A stretch of DNA of 52,758 nucleotides from JAVKBW01 sp964352715 (GTDB lineage Bacteria > Pseudomonadota > Alphaproteobacteria > UBA8366 > Aestuariispiraceae). A program made the position numbers and the translations under genes. Position 1 is the stretch's first letter. Each line of letters opens with the position of its first letter. The notes below the pieces were generated by a model. The model searched no databases. It was not told the origin of the DNA and was given only the letters and a program-made list of their open reading frames with translations. Shown piece after piece: positions 1 to 7,692 of the stretch. The DNA is taken from NCBI GenBank assembly GCA_964352715.1, contig CAYGSU010000022.1, positions 1-52,758 on the forward strand, given 5' to 3'.

Positions 1-1
1 G

Positions 2-67
2 GGTACGGAAGTGTTGACCCTGCATTATTCGCTGCCCGTTCAGCGGCTGTTTGGCAACAGCAACTAG
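2..67 (+). CDS. C-terminal end of an unidentified upstream gene (partial)
   Basis: The window opens inside a reading frame that ends at a TAG at 65-67. About 21 codons are visible, ending in QRLFGNSN. This frame was preferred over frame 1, which stays open to 147, because 15 of its 21 codons end in G or C, as in the genes downstream. The product cannot be identified from so short a tail, and whether this is a real gene end remains uncertain. Confidence 0.35.
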   Translation, partial: GTEVLTLHYSLPVQRLFGNSN

Positions 68-121
68 GCTGTCGTTCGGCGCGCAGGCCGGTGCCTTGCA
101 GACCGGAAAACCGGATTCGCA

Positions 122-150
122 TTGACACCAAACACCTTGTGCCGTAAGTA
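122..150 (+). promoter_or_regulatory. possible sigma-70-type promoter of the glycan operon
   Basis: A perfect TTGACA at 122-127 is followed after 17 bases by TAAGTA at 145-150. The second box matches TATAAT only at its first two positions. The placement, upstream of a structured leader and of the first glycan gene, makes it a plausible promoter, but the weak -10 box keeps the call tentative. Confidence 0.3.
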
Positions 151-159
151 CGAATTCAA

Positions 160-211
160 TCGGGGGTGAGAATCCCCGAGTGCGGTAGCCGTTGTAAACC
201 CAGATTTTTTG
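160..211 (+). promoter_or_regulatory. structured leader with JUMPstart/ops-like sequence
   Basis: A 6-bp hairpin (TCGGGG 160-165 pairing with CCCCGA 174-179) is followed at once by GAGTGCGGTAGCCGTT (178-193), then GTAAACCCAG (194-203) and a run of six T (205-210). The 8-mer GCGGTAGC (182-189) equals the core of the ops element GGCGGTAGCGT, which recruits the NusG paralogue RfaH in enterobacteria. The wider stretch resembles the JUMPstart arrangement GGTAGC-TGTTAAGCCAG. The position, in the leader of a long surface-polysaccharide operon, is where such elements act. The resemblance was judged by eye, and RfaH-type control in this organism is inference. Confidence 0.4.
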
Positions 212-314
212 ATGCTTTCAGTTGCACGGTGCCAGGCTTTTCGGCCATCCGGTCATAACATTCGCGCGGCCTTTCGCCGTTTCGTTTCAAAACTCATCTT
301 CTAGGTAATCCCTG

Positions 315-1319
315 ATGCCATCGATTGATCGCGCCTCCGTATTGGTAGTAGGCGGCACCGGCTCTTTTGGCCGCCACCTGGTTTCTCACCTACTCAAAAA
401 CGCCAACCCCAAACGGCTGGTTGTCTTTTCGCGGGACGAAGCGAAGCAGCACGATATGGAGCAGGACTTTTCGCCGAAGGAACACGACTGCCTGCGGTAC
501 TTCATCGGCGATGTCCGGGACCGGGAACGGCTGGAAACGGCCATGCGGGGCATCGATATTGTCGTGCATGCCGCAGCAATGAAGCAGATTGTGGCGGCTG
601 AATACAATCCGTTCGAATGCATCAAGACCAATGTCATCGGTGCGGAAAACGTTGTCACGGCGGCAATCCGCGCCGGCGTGAAACGCGTAATCGCCCTGTC
701 GACCGACAAGGCGGCTAACCCGATCAATCTTTATGGCGCAAGCAAGCTCGCTTCCGACAAGATTTTCATCGCCGCCAACAATATCGGCGTGCCGGTCGGA
801 TGCCGGTTTTCGGTTGTTCGGTATGGCAATGTCATCGGGTCGCGCGGCAGTGTCGTTCCGCTGTTCCAGCGTCTGGTCAGGGACGGAGCGACGGAAATTC
901 CGATTACAGACAATCGCATGACCCGCTTCTGGATCACGCTAGATCATGGCGTAAGCTTTGTTCTTTCATCGCTCGACATGATGCAGGGCGGCGAAATTTT
1001 CGTACCGAAGATACCGAGCATGCGGGTCACCGATGTAGCCGATGTGATTGCGCCGGGCATTCCGCAAAAGGTAATCGGTATTCGTCCGGGTGAAAAACTT
1101 CACGAGACGATGATCACCGAAGACGATGCGCGAACCACGGTTTCAGTTGGTGACCGGTATGTGATCGAACCCTCATGGGCGGGTTGGGATCGTCACAGCC
1201 TGCTGGAACAGGGCGGTGATGCGGTGCCGGAAGGCTTCAGATATTCCAGCGATGCGAACAGCGAATGGCTTGATGCCGACGGCCTGAAGGCATTGCTTGC
1301 CGAAATGGATTCGAAATAG
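315..1319 (+). CDS. pseB: UDP-GlcNAc 4,6-dehydratase (inverting), PseB
   Basis: This 334-residue protein belongs to the extended SDR family. It should convert UDP-GlcNAc to UDP-2-acetamido-2,6-dideoxy-L-arabino-hexos-4-ulose, the first step to CMP-pseudaminic acid, in the cytoplasm using bound NADP. The nucleotide-binding GGTGSFG is at residues 13-19. The catalytic region STDKAANPINLYGASK is at about 129-144, giving D131, K132, Y140 and K144, the FlaA1/PseB arrangement. Length is normal for the family. It is first in the run, with pseF 66 bases downstream, and pseG and a synthase follow, which fixes the pathway better than homology alone. The ATG at 315 has only a weak AGG upstream. Confidence 0.92.
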   Translation: MPSIDRASVLVVGGTGSFGRHLVSHLLKNANPKRLVVFSRDEAKQHDMEQDFSPKEHDCLRYFIGDVRDRERLETAMRGIDIVVHAAAMKQIVAAEYNPFECIKTNVIGAENVVTAAIRAGVKRVIALSTDKAANPINLYGASKLASDKIFIAANNIGVPVGCRFSVVRYGNVIGSRGSVVPLFQRLVRDGATEIPITDNRMTRFWITLDHGVSFVLSSLDMMQGGEIFVPKIPSMRVTDVADVIAPGIPQKVIGIRPGEKLHETMITEDDARTTVSVGDRYVIEPSWAGWDRHSLLEQGGDAVPEGFRYSSDANSEWLDADGLKALLAEMDSK

Positions 1320-1385
1320 GCATCGGTCCGGTCCGTCGGCGGTGGCTGAAACAGGAAAAATGACCGAACCGGATCATCCCGTTTC

Positions 1386-2078
1386 ATGCCGACTGCAATA
1401 ATTCCCGCACGGGGCGGATCAAAGCGCCTTCCCAGAAAGAACATCCTGCCGTTGGGTGGATCGCCGGCGATTACCTACCCGATAAAGGCGGCGATTGAAT
1501 CGGATCTGTTCGACCGCGTTATCGTGTCGACGGAAGATAATGAGATAGCCGATATAGCCGCCGGGGCGGGCGCAGAAATCCATGACAGGAAAGGCTCGCT
1601 CGCAACCGACAGGGCCGGTGTGGTCGATGTCTGCCTCGACGTTCTGGATGTTGCGACCGGCGCCGGCCAAAGTATCGAATCGATCTGCTGCGTATACGCA
1701 ACGGCAGTGATGATCAGGGCGGAAGATCTTGTGAAGGCCGCCGCAGTTTTTGAAAATGGCCCACCTTCCCGACCGAACGGTGTGATGTGTGTATCGGAGT
1801 ACAATTACTATCCGCATTCTGCCCTGTATGAAACCGATGGCGGGCTCAGCCCGTTCTTCCCGGAAATGGTCAACAAGTCGCGGCACGAGGTTCCGCGCCT
1901 GCTGTCCAGCAACGGAACATTCTACATGGTGCGGTCGGACGCGCTGAGAAAGTACCGGAGCTTTTATGTCGACAGGCTGGCGGCCTATGTCGTCGACAAA
2001 TACCGGGCCCTGGATATCGATACACCGGAAGACTATGCCTTCGCGACGCGTGTGTTTCCGCTGCTGCAAGAGTTGTAG
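1386..2078 (+). CDS. pseF: pseudaminic acid cytidylyltransferase, PseF
   Basis: This 230-residue protein is a CMP-nonulosonate synthetase that would activate pseudaminic acid with CTP, releasing pyrophosphate. The nucleotide-binding loop ARGGSKRLPRKNI lies at residues 8-20, and the C-terminal IDTPEDY sequence is typical of the NeuA/PseF family. It lies between pseB and pseG, with pseG starting 6 bases after its stop, so the pseudaminic assignment rests largely on context. A second, more divergent cytidylyltransferase at 16411 argues that the cluster activates two different nonulosonic acids. Confidence 0.9.
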   Translation: MPTAIIPARGGSKRLPRKNILPLGGSPAITYPIKAAIESDLFDRVIVSTEDNEIADIAAGAGAEIHDRKGSLATDRAGVVDVCLDVLDVATGAGQSIESICCVYATAVMIRAEDLVKAAAVFENGPPSRPNGVMCVSEYNYYPHSALYETDGGLSPFFPEMVNKSRHEVPRLLSSNGTFYMVRSDALRKYRSFYVDRLAAYVVDKYRALDIDTPEDYAFATRVFPLLQEL

Positions 2079-2084
2079 TACTCA

Positions 2085-3092
2085 TTGCGGGTAATGGTTT
2101 TTGCGGATGGAGATGCAACAGTTGGTGCAGGGCATGTCATGCGCTGTCTCGCTCTGGCCGAAGCCTTCTGCCGCAAGGGTTATCAGGTCAACTGGGCGGC
2201 TCGGTCACTGGCCGTGGCCTTGCGTGACAGGGTAACCCGGTTGCCAACCGTTGTGTACGACATTGATGAAGCGGTCGATTTGACGGAAACGCTGGAACAG
2301 TGCGGTAGTGACGTGCTGATTGTCGATACATACAAACTGACGGCGTCGGAAGTTTCAGCCCTGCCGGTGAATTCAACGATCTGTGTGGCGGTTGACGACA
2401 ACGGGCTGCTCGATAGTCCGGCCTTCGACGTGATCGTTAACCCTAATATTGATGCGTCACCTAATCGCTACCGTAAGCGCAGGGCTGACGCGAAGCTTCT
2501 CTGCGGATCGGCCTATACGATGATCCGGCAGGAGTTTCTGGACGTGGCCGGGCGCACGCGGTCCATGCTTCCGCCGCGTCGTGTCCTTGTTACAATGGGC
2601 GGTGGGGACGCTCTCGACACTGGCATTGCGGCGGCTGAAACAGTCGCTTCCGCATTGCCTGATGCCGAGATCCAGTTGCTGCTCGGCCCGGCTGCCTCAC
2701 AGGATGTCCCGGCTTTTCGCGCGGCAAACGTTTCCGCAGTTGGCGCCACTGACCGGATGGCCGAAGTACTGAGTGAAACAGACCTGGTGATTTCCGCTGC
2801 CGGTTCAACGACGTGGGAAATCTGTTGCCTCGGTCTGCCGGCAATTCTGGTCGTAACGGCGAATAACCAAGCAGGGCTTGCGAAACGACTGGCGAAGGAG
2901 GGGCTGGCGCTGACAGTCGATGCGCGCGAGGAGGATTGGCCGGCATCGCTGCAGCGGTCGCTGGAAGAATGTCTGCTTGACCCAAAGAAGGAGCTTGATC
3001 GTGCATATCTCCGCCACGATTTGATCGACGGGCTCGGCGCCGACAGAATTGTTGACGAGATCGTTGGAGTGCAACTTGAAGCAAATGCGTAA
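2085..3092 (+). CDS. pseG: UDP-2,4-diacetamido-2,4,6-trideoxy-L-altrose hydrolase, PseG
   Basis: This 335-residue GT-B-fold hydrolase would remove UDP from the 2,4-diacetamido-trideoxy-altrose nucleotide, giving the free sugar used by the synthase. The N-terminal GAGHVMRCLALAE follows the family pattern; H17 occupies the position of the catalytic histidine of Campylobacter PseG. SAAGSTTWE near residue 240 is the conserved UDP-phosphate loop. The chosen start is TTG at 2085; an ATG at 2094 would cut off three residues of the first beta strand. It follows pseF by six bases and precedes the synthase, completing the usual pseF-G-I order. Confidence 0.9.
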   Translation: MRVMVFADGDATVGAGHVMRCLALAEAFCRKGYQVNWAARSLAVALRDRVTRLPTVVYDIDEAVDLTETLEQCGSDVLIVDTYKLTASEVSALPVNSTICVAVDDNGLLDSPAFDVIVNPNIDASPNRYRKRRADAKLLCGSAYTMIRQEFLDVAGRTRSMLPPRRVLVTMGGGDALDTGIAAAETVASALPDAEIQLLLGPAASQDVPAFRAANVSAVGATDRMAEVLSETDLVISAAGSTTWEICCLGLPAILVVTANNQAGLAKRLAKEGLALTVDAREEDWPASLQRSLEECLLDPKKELDRAYLRHDLIDGLGADRIVDEIVGVQLEANA

Positions 3093-3099
3093 GGCCACC

Positions 3100-4143
3100 A
3101 TGGACAGCAGCAAGGACAGGCTATTCGGAACCGGCGGGAAGTGCCTTGTCGTCGCCGAGATCGGAATCAATCACAACGGCGATATGGATCTGGCGCACCG
3201 GATGATCGATCTGGCGGCGCAGGCTGGCGCCGATGGGATAAAGCTTCAGAACTACCGTACCGAGGATTTCGTTGCCGACCCAAACCTGATGATTTCCTAT
3301 ACGTCGCAAGGCAAGCCGGTCACTGAATCGCAATACGATCTGTTCAAACGGTGCGAGCTGGACCGGGCGCGGCTCAAGGAACTGGCGGCGCATTCCCGGG
3401 AAAGCGGAATGCTGTTCTCGTCAACGCCTACAGGACCGGAAGGCATTGAAGATCTGGTTGAGGCGAAGGCTGACTTCATCAAGAATGGATCGGACTATCT
3501 CGGCCATCTGCCCCTTATCAGGGAAATGTCCGACAGCGGCATAGCCGTGGTTCTGTCCACGGGCATGGCGCGGATCGGCGAGATTGACGAGGCAATAGAA
3601 ACCTTCTTCGCGGGGGCGGGACATGATCTGTGCGTTCTGCATTGTGTGTCCGCCTATCCGACCCCTGTCGAAGACCTGAACATGCGTCGGATGGTCCGGC
3701 TGCGCGATGCCTTCAACGTCCCGGTTGGTTTTAGCGACCACAGCGCCGGCACCCAGGCTGCGACAATCGCGGCGGCGCTCGGCGCGTCGATGATCGAAAA
3801 GCACTTTACGGCAGACCATAATCTGCCCGGCCCTGATCACTGGTTTTCGTGTGAGCCCGGTGAACTGGCCGAGATGGTTCAATCGGTTGCCGGCGTTGAC
3901 GCCATGCTTGGCAGCGGAACGATCGTGCCCGGCAAGGCGGAAGAAGCGGCTCGCAAAGACTATCGGTTATCCTGCACGGCATCCCGCTCTCTTGAAGAAG
4001 GCCACGTTCTGACGTCTGCGGATATCGCCTATCGCAGACCGGCCACGGGTATCGAGCCGAAACATGCCGATGCGATTGTCGGCCGGCGATTGGCTCGACC
4101 TCTGAAGTTGGCCGAGCCGATACGGTACGAAGACCTGAAGTGA
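3100..4143 (+). CDS. pseI: pseudaminic acid synthase (NeuB family), PseI
   Basis: This 347-residue enzyme should condense phosphoenolpyruvate with 2,4-diacetamido-trideoxy-altrose to give pseudaminic acid. It has the NeuB TIM-barrel followed by a C-terminal SAF domain (about residues 287-347). Family residues are present: the early Glu and Asn-His in AEIGINHNG, LHCVSAYPTP, SDHSAGT and the metal-binding EKHFT, then GPDH. The ATG at 3100, 8 bases after pseG, is preferred over an upstream in-frame TTG at 3049 that would overlap pseG by 44 bases. It is one of three NeuB paralogues here; being next to pseB/F/G marks this one as the pseudaminic enzyme. Confidence 0.88.
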   Translation: MDSSKDRLFGTGGKCLVVAEIGINHNGDMDLAHRMIDLAAQAGADGIKLQNYRTEDFVADPNLMISYTSQGKPVTESQYDLFKRCELDRARLKELAAHSRESGMLFSSTPTGPEGIEDLVEAKADFIKNGSDYLGHLPLIREMSDSGIAVVLSTGMARIGEIDEAIETFFAGAGHDLCVLHCVSAYPTPVEDLNMRRMVRLRDAFNVPVGFSDHSAGTQAATIAAALGASMIEKHFTADHNLPGPDHWFSCEPGELAEMVQSVAGVDAMLGSGTIVPGKAEEAARKDYRLSCTASRSLEEGHVLTSADIAYRRPATGIEPKHADAIVGRRLARPLKLAEPIRYEDLK

Positions 4144-4159
4144 AGACGCGTCAGCTTTG

Positions 4160-5308
4160 ATGAACGCCGCTGCACAGAGTTTCGACCCGGAATGGGAAGA
4201 AAAGTACGCGAATGGTCACAGCCAGCGCTATGCGTGGGATGTGGTCGTGTCATTCGTGTTTCGGAACGCCAGACAAATCGATGACCGCAAGAGCTTCCGA
4301 ATACTCGATATTGGTTGTGGAACCGGCGGCAATGTCGCTTTCGCGGCGAGCGAAGGGTTTGATGTTTCCGGCTGTGACGCCAGCGCATCTGCAATTGAAG
4401 CAGCGCAGCGGGTCTGCTCAAAGGCGGGTCTGTCGGCGGATCTTCGGGTGGCTGATTTCACATCGCTGCCGTTCGAAGATGCTTCCTTCGATCTTGCGAT
4501 CGACCGTTGTTCCATCACCTGCTGCGGTTATGCCGATGCCCGAAAGGCCGTTGCAGAAGCGTGGCGGGTTCTGAAGCCGGGCGGGAAATTCCTGTTCAAT
4601 GTCTATAGCCGGGAACACAGCAGCGCGCATAGTGGGGCGGATATTGGTGATGGCATAAGATCGCGGCCGGAACGCGGGACGCTGGCTGGTATCGGGCAGG
4701 TATGCTTTTACGGTGTGTCGGATCTGAGTTCGGTGATGCGGAATGACTGGGTCATCCGCGAGCGAGTGCATCTGGTTCAGTTGAACGATGCCTCAAGTCC
4801 TGCCGATACGCATGCCGAATGGCGACTTGTGCTGCAAAAGCCGGCTGTATCCGTCGATATACGCAAGGCGACGCTGGACGATGCCGGAACCATTTTCGAA
4901 TGGCGAAACAACCCCAAGATCATTGAACGCGGGGCTGTCGGCAATACGGTGACATGGGATGAGCATCTCGCCTGGCTGACAGGCCGCCTCGCAAAATACG
5001 ATTCCCGCGTCTTCATAATAGAAGAGCAGGGCGAGCCGATCGGCGTCCTGCGGTTCGACGGTTTGCCGAATGCCTGTGTCTCCATTTATCTCGATCCTGA
5101 CAAAGCCGGATCAGGACGGGGTGTCGCCGCGCTGCTGTCAGGCTGCCGGTTGATCTGGGACGATCTTTCGCCTGACCGCATTGTCGCCGATGTTCTGGTC
5201 GCCAACGATAATGCCAGGAAAGCCTTCCTGAAAGCCGGGTTCATCGAAACGGGTGAAGCCGATTCCGGCAAGGCGCGGGTGGTGCAGTTCATGCTGGGTC
5301 GGTCGTGA
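4160..5308 (+). CDS. fused SAM methyltransferase - PseH-like N-acetyltransferase
   Basis: This protein of 382 residues joins two enzymes. Residues about 1-230 are a class I SAM-dependent methyltransferase with motif I ILDIGCGTGGN and a later VLKPGGKFLFNVY. Residues about 233-382 are a GNAT acetyltransferase whose EWRNNP sequence and following WDEHLAWL match the PseH/FlmH type, which acetylates the 4-amino group of UDP-4-amino-4,6-dideoxy-AltNAc in the pseudaminic pathway. PseH is normally a stand-alone protein of about 160-200 residues. The ATG at 4160 is chosen over the TTG just before it. The methyltransferase half may N- or O-methylate the same sugar, which is inference. It overlaps the next gene by 4 bases. 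Confidence 0.82.
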   Translation: MNAAAQSFDPEWEEKYANGHSQRYAWDVVVSFVFRNARQIDDRKSFRILDIGCGTGGNVAFAASEGFDVSGCDASASAIEAAQRVCSKAGLSADLRVADFTSLPFEDASFDLAIDRCSITCCGYADARKAVAEAWRVLKPGGKFLFNVYSREHSSAHSGADIGDGIRSRPERGTLAGIGQVCFYGVSDLSSVMRNDWVIRERVHLVQLNDASSPADTHAEWRLVLQKPAVSVDIRKATLDDAGTIFEWRNNPKIIERGAVGNTVTWDEHLAWLTGRLAKYDSRVFIIEEQGEPIGVLRFDGLPNACVSIYLDPDKAGSGRGVAALLSGCRLIWDDLSPDRIVADVLVANDNARKAFLKAGFIETGEADSGKARVVQFMLGRS

Positions 5309-6366
5309 CCGAAGTGCATCATTTGGTCGATTCAATTCCCCATAACCGGCTGACATTCGGTGCGGCCGAAGCTGATGCGGCGACCCGAACTGTTACTTCG
5401 GGGTGGTGGGCGTCAGGCGCTCAGGGACAAATGCTTGAACAGGCATTGGCTGAAATCGCCGGCCGGGCTTGCGGCGCGTGCGTTTCATCCGGTGTTGCTG
5501 CGTTGAAGCTGGTATTGCAGGCCGTCGGAATTGGACAGGGCGACCGGGTTATTGTTCCGGCCTATTCCTGCGTTGCCGTCCCGAATGCGGTGCTGTCTCT
5601 TGGGGCTGTTCCGGTTGCAGTCGATATCGATCTGCAGACCTACAATCTCGATCCTCAGAAAACTCGGCAGACTGCCGGCGAGGGTGCGGGGGCAAAGGCA
5701 ATTGTTGCAATAAACACTTTCGGGCTGCCGGCGCTTATCGACGACATGATCGACCTTGGCATTCCCGTTATTGAAGATTGTTCGCATGGTATCGTACAGA
5801 AAAGAAATGCGAAGACTCATATCGCGCTTTCGCTTGGCCCGACAAAGTATCTTGCCAGCGGTGGAGGTGGTGCTGTTCTGACAGATGATGCGACTATCGC
5901 CGACAGTGTTCGGTCGGAGCGGTATTACGATGGCAAGGTCGCTTCGGGTCTTCGCGCCAATGACCTGCTGAGCGATATACACGCCGCTGTCGCGTTGCAG
6001 CAGACGACGCGTCTTGATGCGATGATCGAACGGCGAAAAGTGCTGGCGGATCGGTATCTGGATCGTCTGTCACAGCTTGCCGCCGATACTGGTGTTGTGC
6101 TGCCACACGCGGCAGATGATCATCTTTGGTATCGATTTGTCGTCAGGCATCCGTCGGTTGCGGTGGAAAGAACCGCCCGGCTGTTCTCTGAAGCCGGGGT
6201 TGCGACAGCGTCGCCGGTGGATAACTGGTTGGGCGATCAGGTCGAGACCTATCCGGTTGCTCACGCAGCCTACAGCCAGGCGATTTCGCTGCCGCTATAT
6301 CCGACATTGAGCGATGAAGAGCAGGATGCGGTGATCGCAGCCTGCTCCGTCGCCCTACAGAATTGA
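5305..6366 (+). CDS. pseC: DegT/DnrJ/EryC1 aminotransferase, probable PseC
   Basis: This 353-residue PLP enzyme belongs to the sugar aminotransferase family. The internal aldimine lysine is K181 in GPTKYLASGGGG and the PLP-pyridine aspartate is D158 in VIEDCSHG. In a pseudaminic operon the missing step is 4-amination of the PseB product, so PseC is the likely role. The protein is somewhat shorter and more divergent than typical PseC, with AINTFGLP in place of the usual VHFAGLP-like stretch, so another amino sugar cannot be excluded. It begins with GTG at 5305, overlapping the previous stop as GTGA. It is the only aminotransferase in the pse block. Confidence 0.7.
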   Translation: MTEVHHLVDSIPHNRLTFGAAEADAATRTVTSGWWASGAQGQMLEQALAEIAGRACGACVSSGVAALKLVLQAVGIGQGDRVIVPAYSCVAVPNAVLSLGAVPVAVDIDLQTYNLDPQKTRQTAGEGAGAKAIVAINTFGLPALIDDMIDLGIPVIEDCSHGIVQKRNAKTHIALSLGPTKYLASGGGGAVLTDDATIADSVRSERYYDGKVASGLRANDLLSDIHAAVALQQTTRLDAMIERRKVLADRYLDRLSQLAADTGVVLPHAADDHLWYRFVVRHPSVAVERTARLFSEAGVATASPVDNWLGDQVETYPVAHAAYSQAISLPLYPTLSDEEQDAVIAACSVALQN

Positions 6367-6372
6367 TTCGGC

Positions 6373-6984
6373 ATGACGGATAGAGAAGCGCCTTTCGCAA
6401 CCATTTCCAGCTACTACGACGGTTTGGTGCGCGAACATGGTCATTCACCACGTGCCTGCGACTACGGCCGGCCGGAAAGCCAGCAGGCGAAATTCGAAAC
6501 ATTGGCGAAAGTCTGCGATTTGTCCGGAAAGTCGGTGCTGGATGTCGGCTGCGGTGCCGCGGATTTTCTGACATTCCTTAACGCCCGGTTCGACAACGTC
6601 GGCTACACCGGCATAGACCTGTCGGCGGAAATGATCGCCATGGCGAAGGGGCTGCATCCGGGTGCGGATATTTCGCAGCGCAATGTTCTCGACATCGATG
6701 CGGCTGAACGGTTCGATGTCGTGATCGCCAATGGAATTTTCTATCTGCTGGGCGAGGATGCGGAATCGACAATGTGGCGGATCATCGATCACATGGCGGC
6801 GTTGGCGGTTCAGGCTGTGGCTTTCAACTCTCTCAGCACCTGGGCGCCGACCATCGAAGGAAGCGAGTTTCATGCCGATCCCGCGACGGTGCTTGACCGA
6901 TGCCGGAAATTGTCCCGCCGGGTGACGCTTCATCACGACTATCACGACCGCGACTTCACGGTTTTTGTCTACCGGAACCGGTAA
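6373..6984 (+). CDS. class I SAM-dependent methyltransferase
   Basis: This 203-residue protein carries SAM-binding motif I VLDVGCGAADF at residues 55-65 and an acidic GIDLS after the second strand. It has no membrane segment or extra domain. The target is unknown; the position between the pseudaminic genes and a WbqC-like protein suggests methylation of a glycan building block or its lipid-linked form. It starts 6 bases after the aminotransferase and its stop overlaps the next ATG as TAATG, so it is translationally coupled to its neighbours. Confidence 0.8.
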   Translation: MTDREAPFATISSYYDGLVREHGHSPRACDYGRPESQQAKFETLAKVCDLSGKSVLDVGCGAADFLTFLNARFDNVGYTGIDLSAEMIAMAKGLHPGADISQRNVLDIDAAERFDVVIANGIFYLLGEDAESTMWRIIDHMAALAVQAVAFNSLSTWAPTIEGSEFHADPATVLDRCRKLSRRVTLHHDYHDRDFTVFVYRNR

Positions 6985-7667
6985 TGATCGTATCAATCAA
7001 CCAGCCCGCCTATCTGCCTTGGCTCGGGTATTTTCAGCGGATTGCGGTTTCCGATCTGCACATCGTTCTCGACCACGTGCAGTTCGAAAAGAACAGTTTC
7101 ACAAACCGGAACCGGGTTCATACAAACCAGGGGCCGTGCTGGCTGACGGTTCCGGTATCGCGAGACGGCGCGGAAACACCGATCTGTGATTTGCGGATCG
7201 ACAACCGGGTCAACTGGCGGCGCAAGCATCAGCAAAGCCTGAAGCAGCATTATGCAAAGGCCCCATTCAAACAGGACCTGTTGGATATCTGCGATGCTGC
7301 CTATGAACGGTCCTGGGATTATCTGCATGACCTTTGCCGTTTCATGACAGGACGGTTTCTTCGCTATCTGAAGATCGATACCGAGATACGGTACAGCCGC
7401 GAACTCGGTTCCACCGAGCGCAAGAGCGCTTTGGTTCTCGATTTGTGTCAGAAGGTCGGAGCAGATGTCTATCTGTCCGGTGCGCTCGGTAGGGACTATC
7501 TGGATATGGACTCGTTCCGCGATGCAGGTATTGCTATCGAGTTTCAGGATTACCGGCACCCGGAATACAACCAGAGTCACGGAACACCGTTCGAACCCTA
7601 CCTTTCGATCGCGGATCTGATCGCGAATTGCGGCCCTGACAGCCCCAGCATCTTGCTGGCAGAATAA
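6984..7667 (+). CDS. WbqC-like family protein
   Basis: This 227-residue protein has the N-terminal signature INQPAYLPWLGYF (residues 5-17) and the following DHVQFEKNSFTNRNR, which define the WbqC family found in O-antigen and nonulosonate clusters. No biochemical reaction is firmly established for the family, and none is claimed here. The ATG at 6984 overlaps the previous stop (TAATG); an in-frame ATG 84 bases earlier would sit inside the methyltransferase gene and was rejected. The gene is 25 bases upstream of the divergent NeuB paralogue, suggesting the two act on the same sugar. Confidence 0.8.
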   Translation: MIVSINQPAYLPWLGYFQRIAVSDLHIVLDHVQFEKNSFTNRNRVHTNQGPCWLTVPVSRDGAETPICDLRIDNRVNWRRKHQQSLKQHYAKAPFKQDLLDICDAAYERSWDYLHDLCRFMTGRFLRYLKIDTEIRYSRELGSTERKSALVLDLCQKVGADVYLSGALGRDYLDMDSFRDAGIAIEFQDYRHPEYNQSHGTPFEPYLSIADLIANCGPDSPSILLAE

Positions 7668-7692
7668 CCGACCATCGGCAGGAATAGAAAAA

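Larger units (their letters stand above)
68..314 (+). other. intergenic leader region upstream of pseB
   Basis: No credible gene lies between the upstream stop codon and the pseB ATG. The stretch holds a small CCGG-AAAA-CCGG inverted repeat (103-114), the possible promoter at 122-150 and the hairpin/JUMPstart-like leader at 160-211. The rest, to 314, shows only a weak AGG (303-305) as a possible ribosome binding site. Confidence 0.6.

Noticed and set aside
1..147. Frame-1 open reading frame at the window start
   Set aside because: Third codon positions are not G/C-biased, unlike frame 2, and the translation shows no recognisable sequence.
160..190. Leader stretch looking like part of an FMN riboswitch (GGGGTGAGAATCCCCG)
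   Set aside because: Only one hairpin matches; the other conserved RFN helices and a riboflavin gene are absent.
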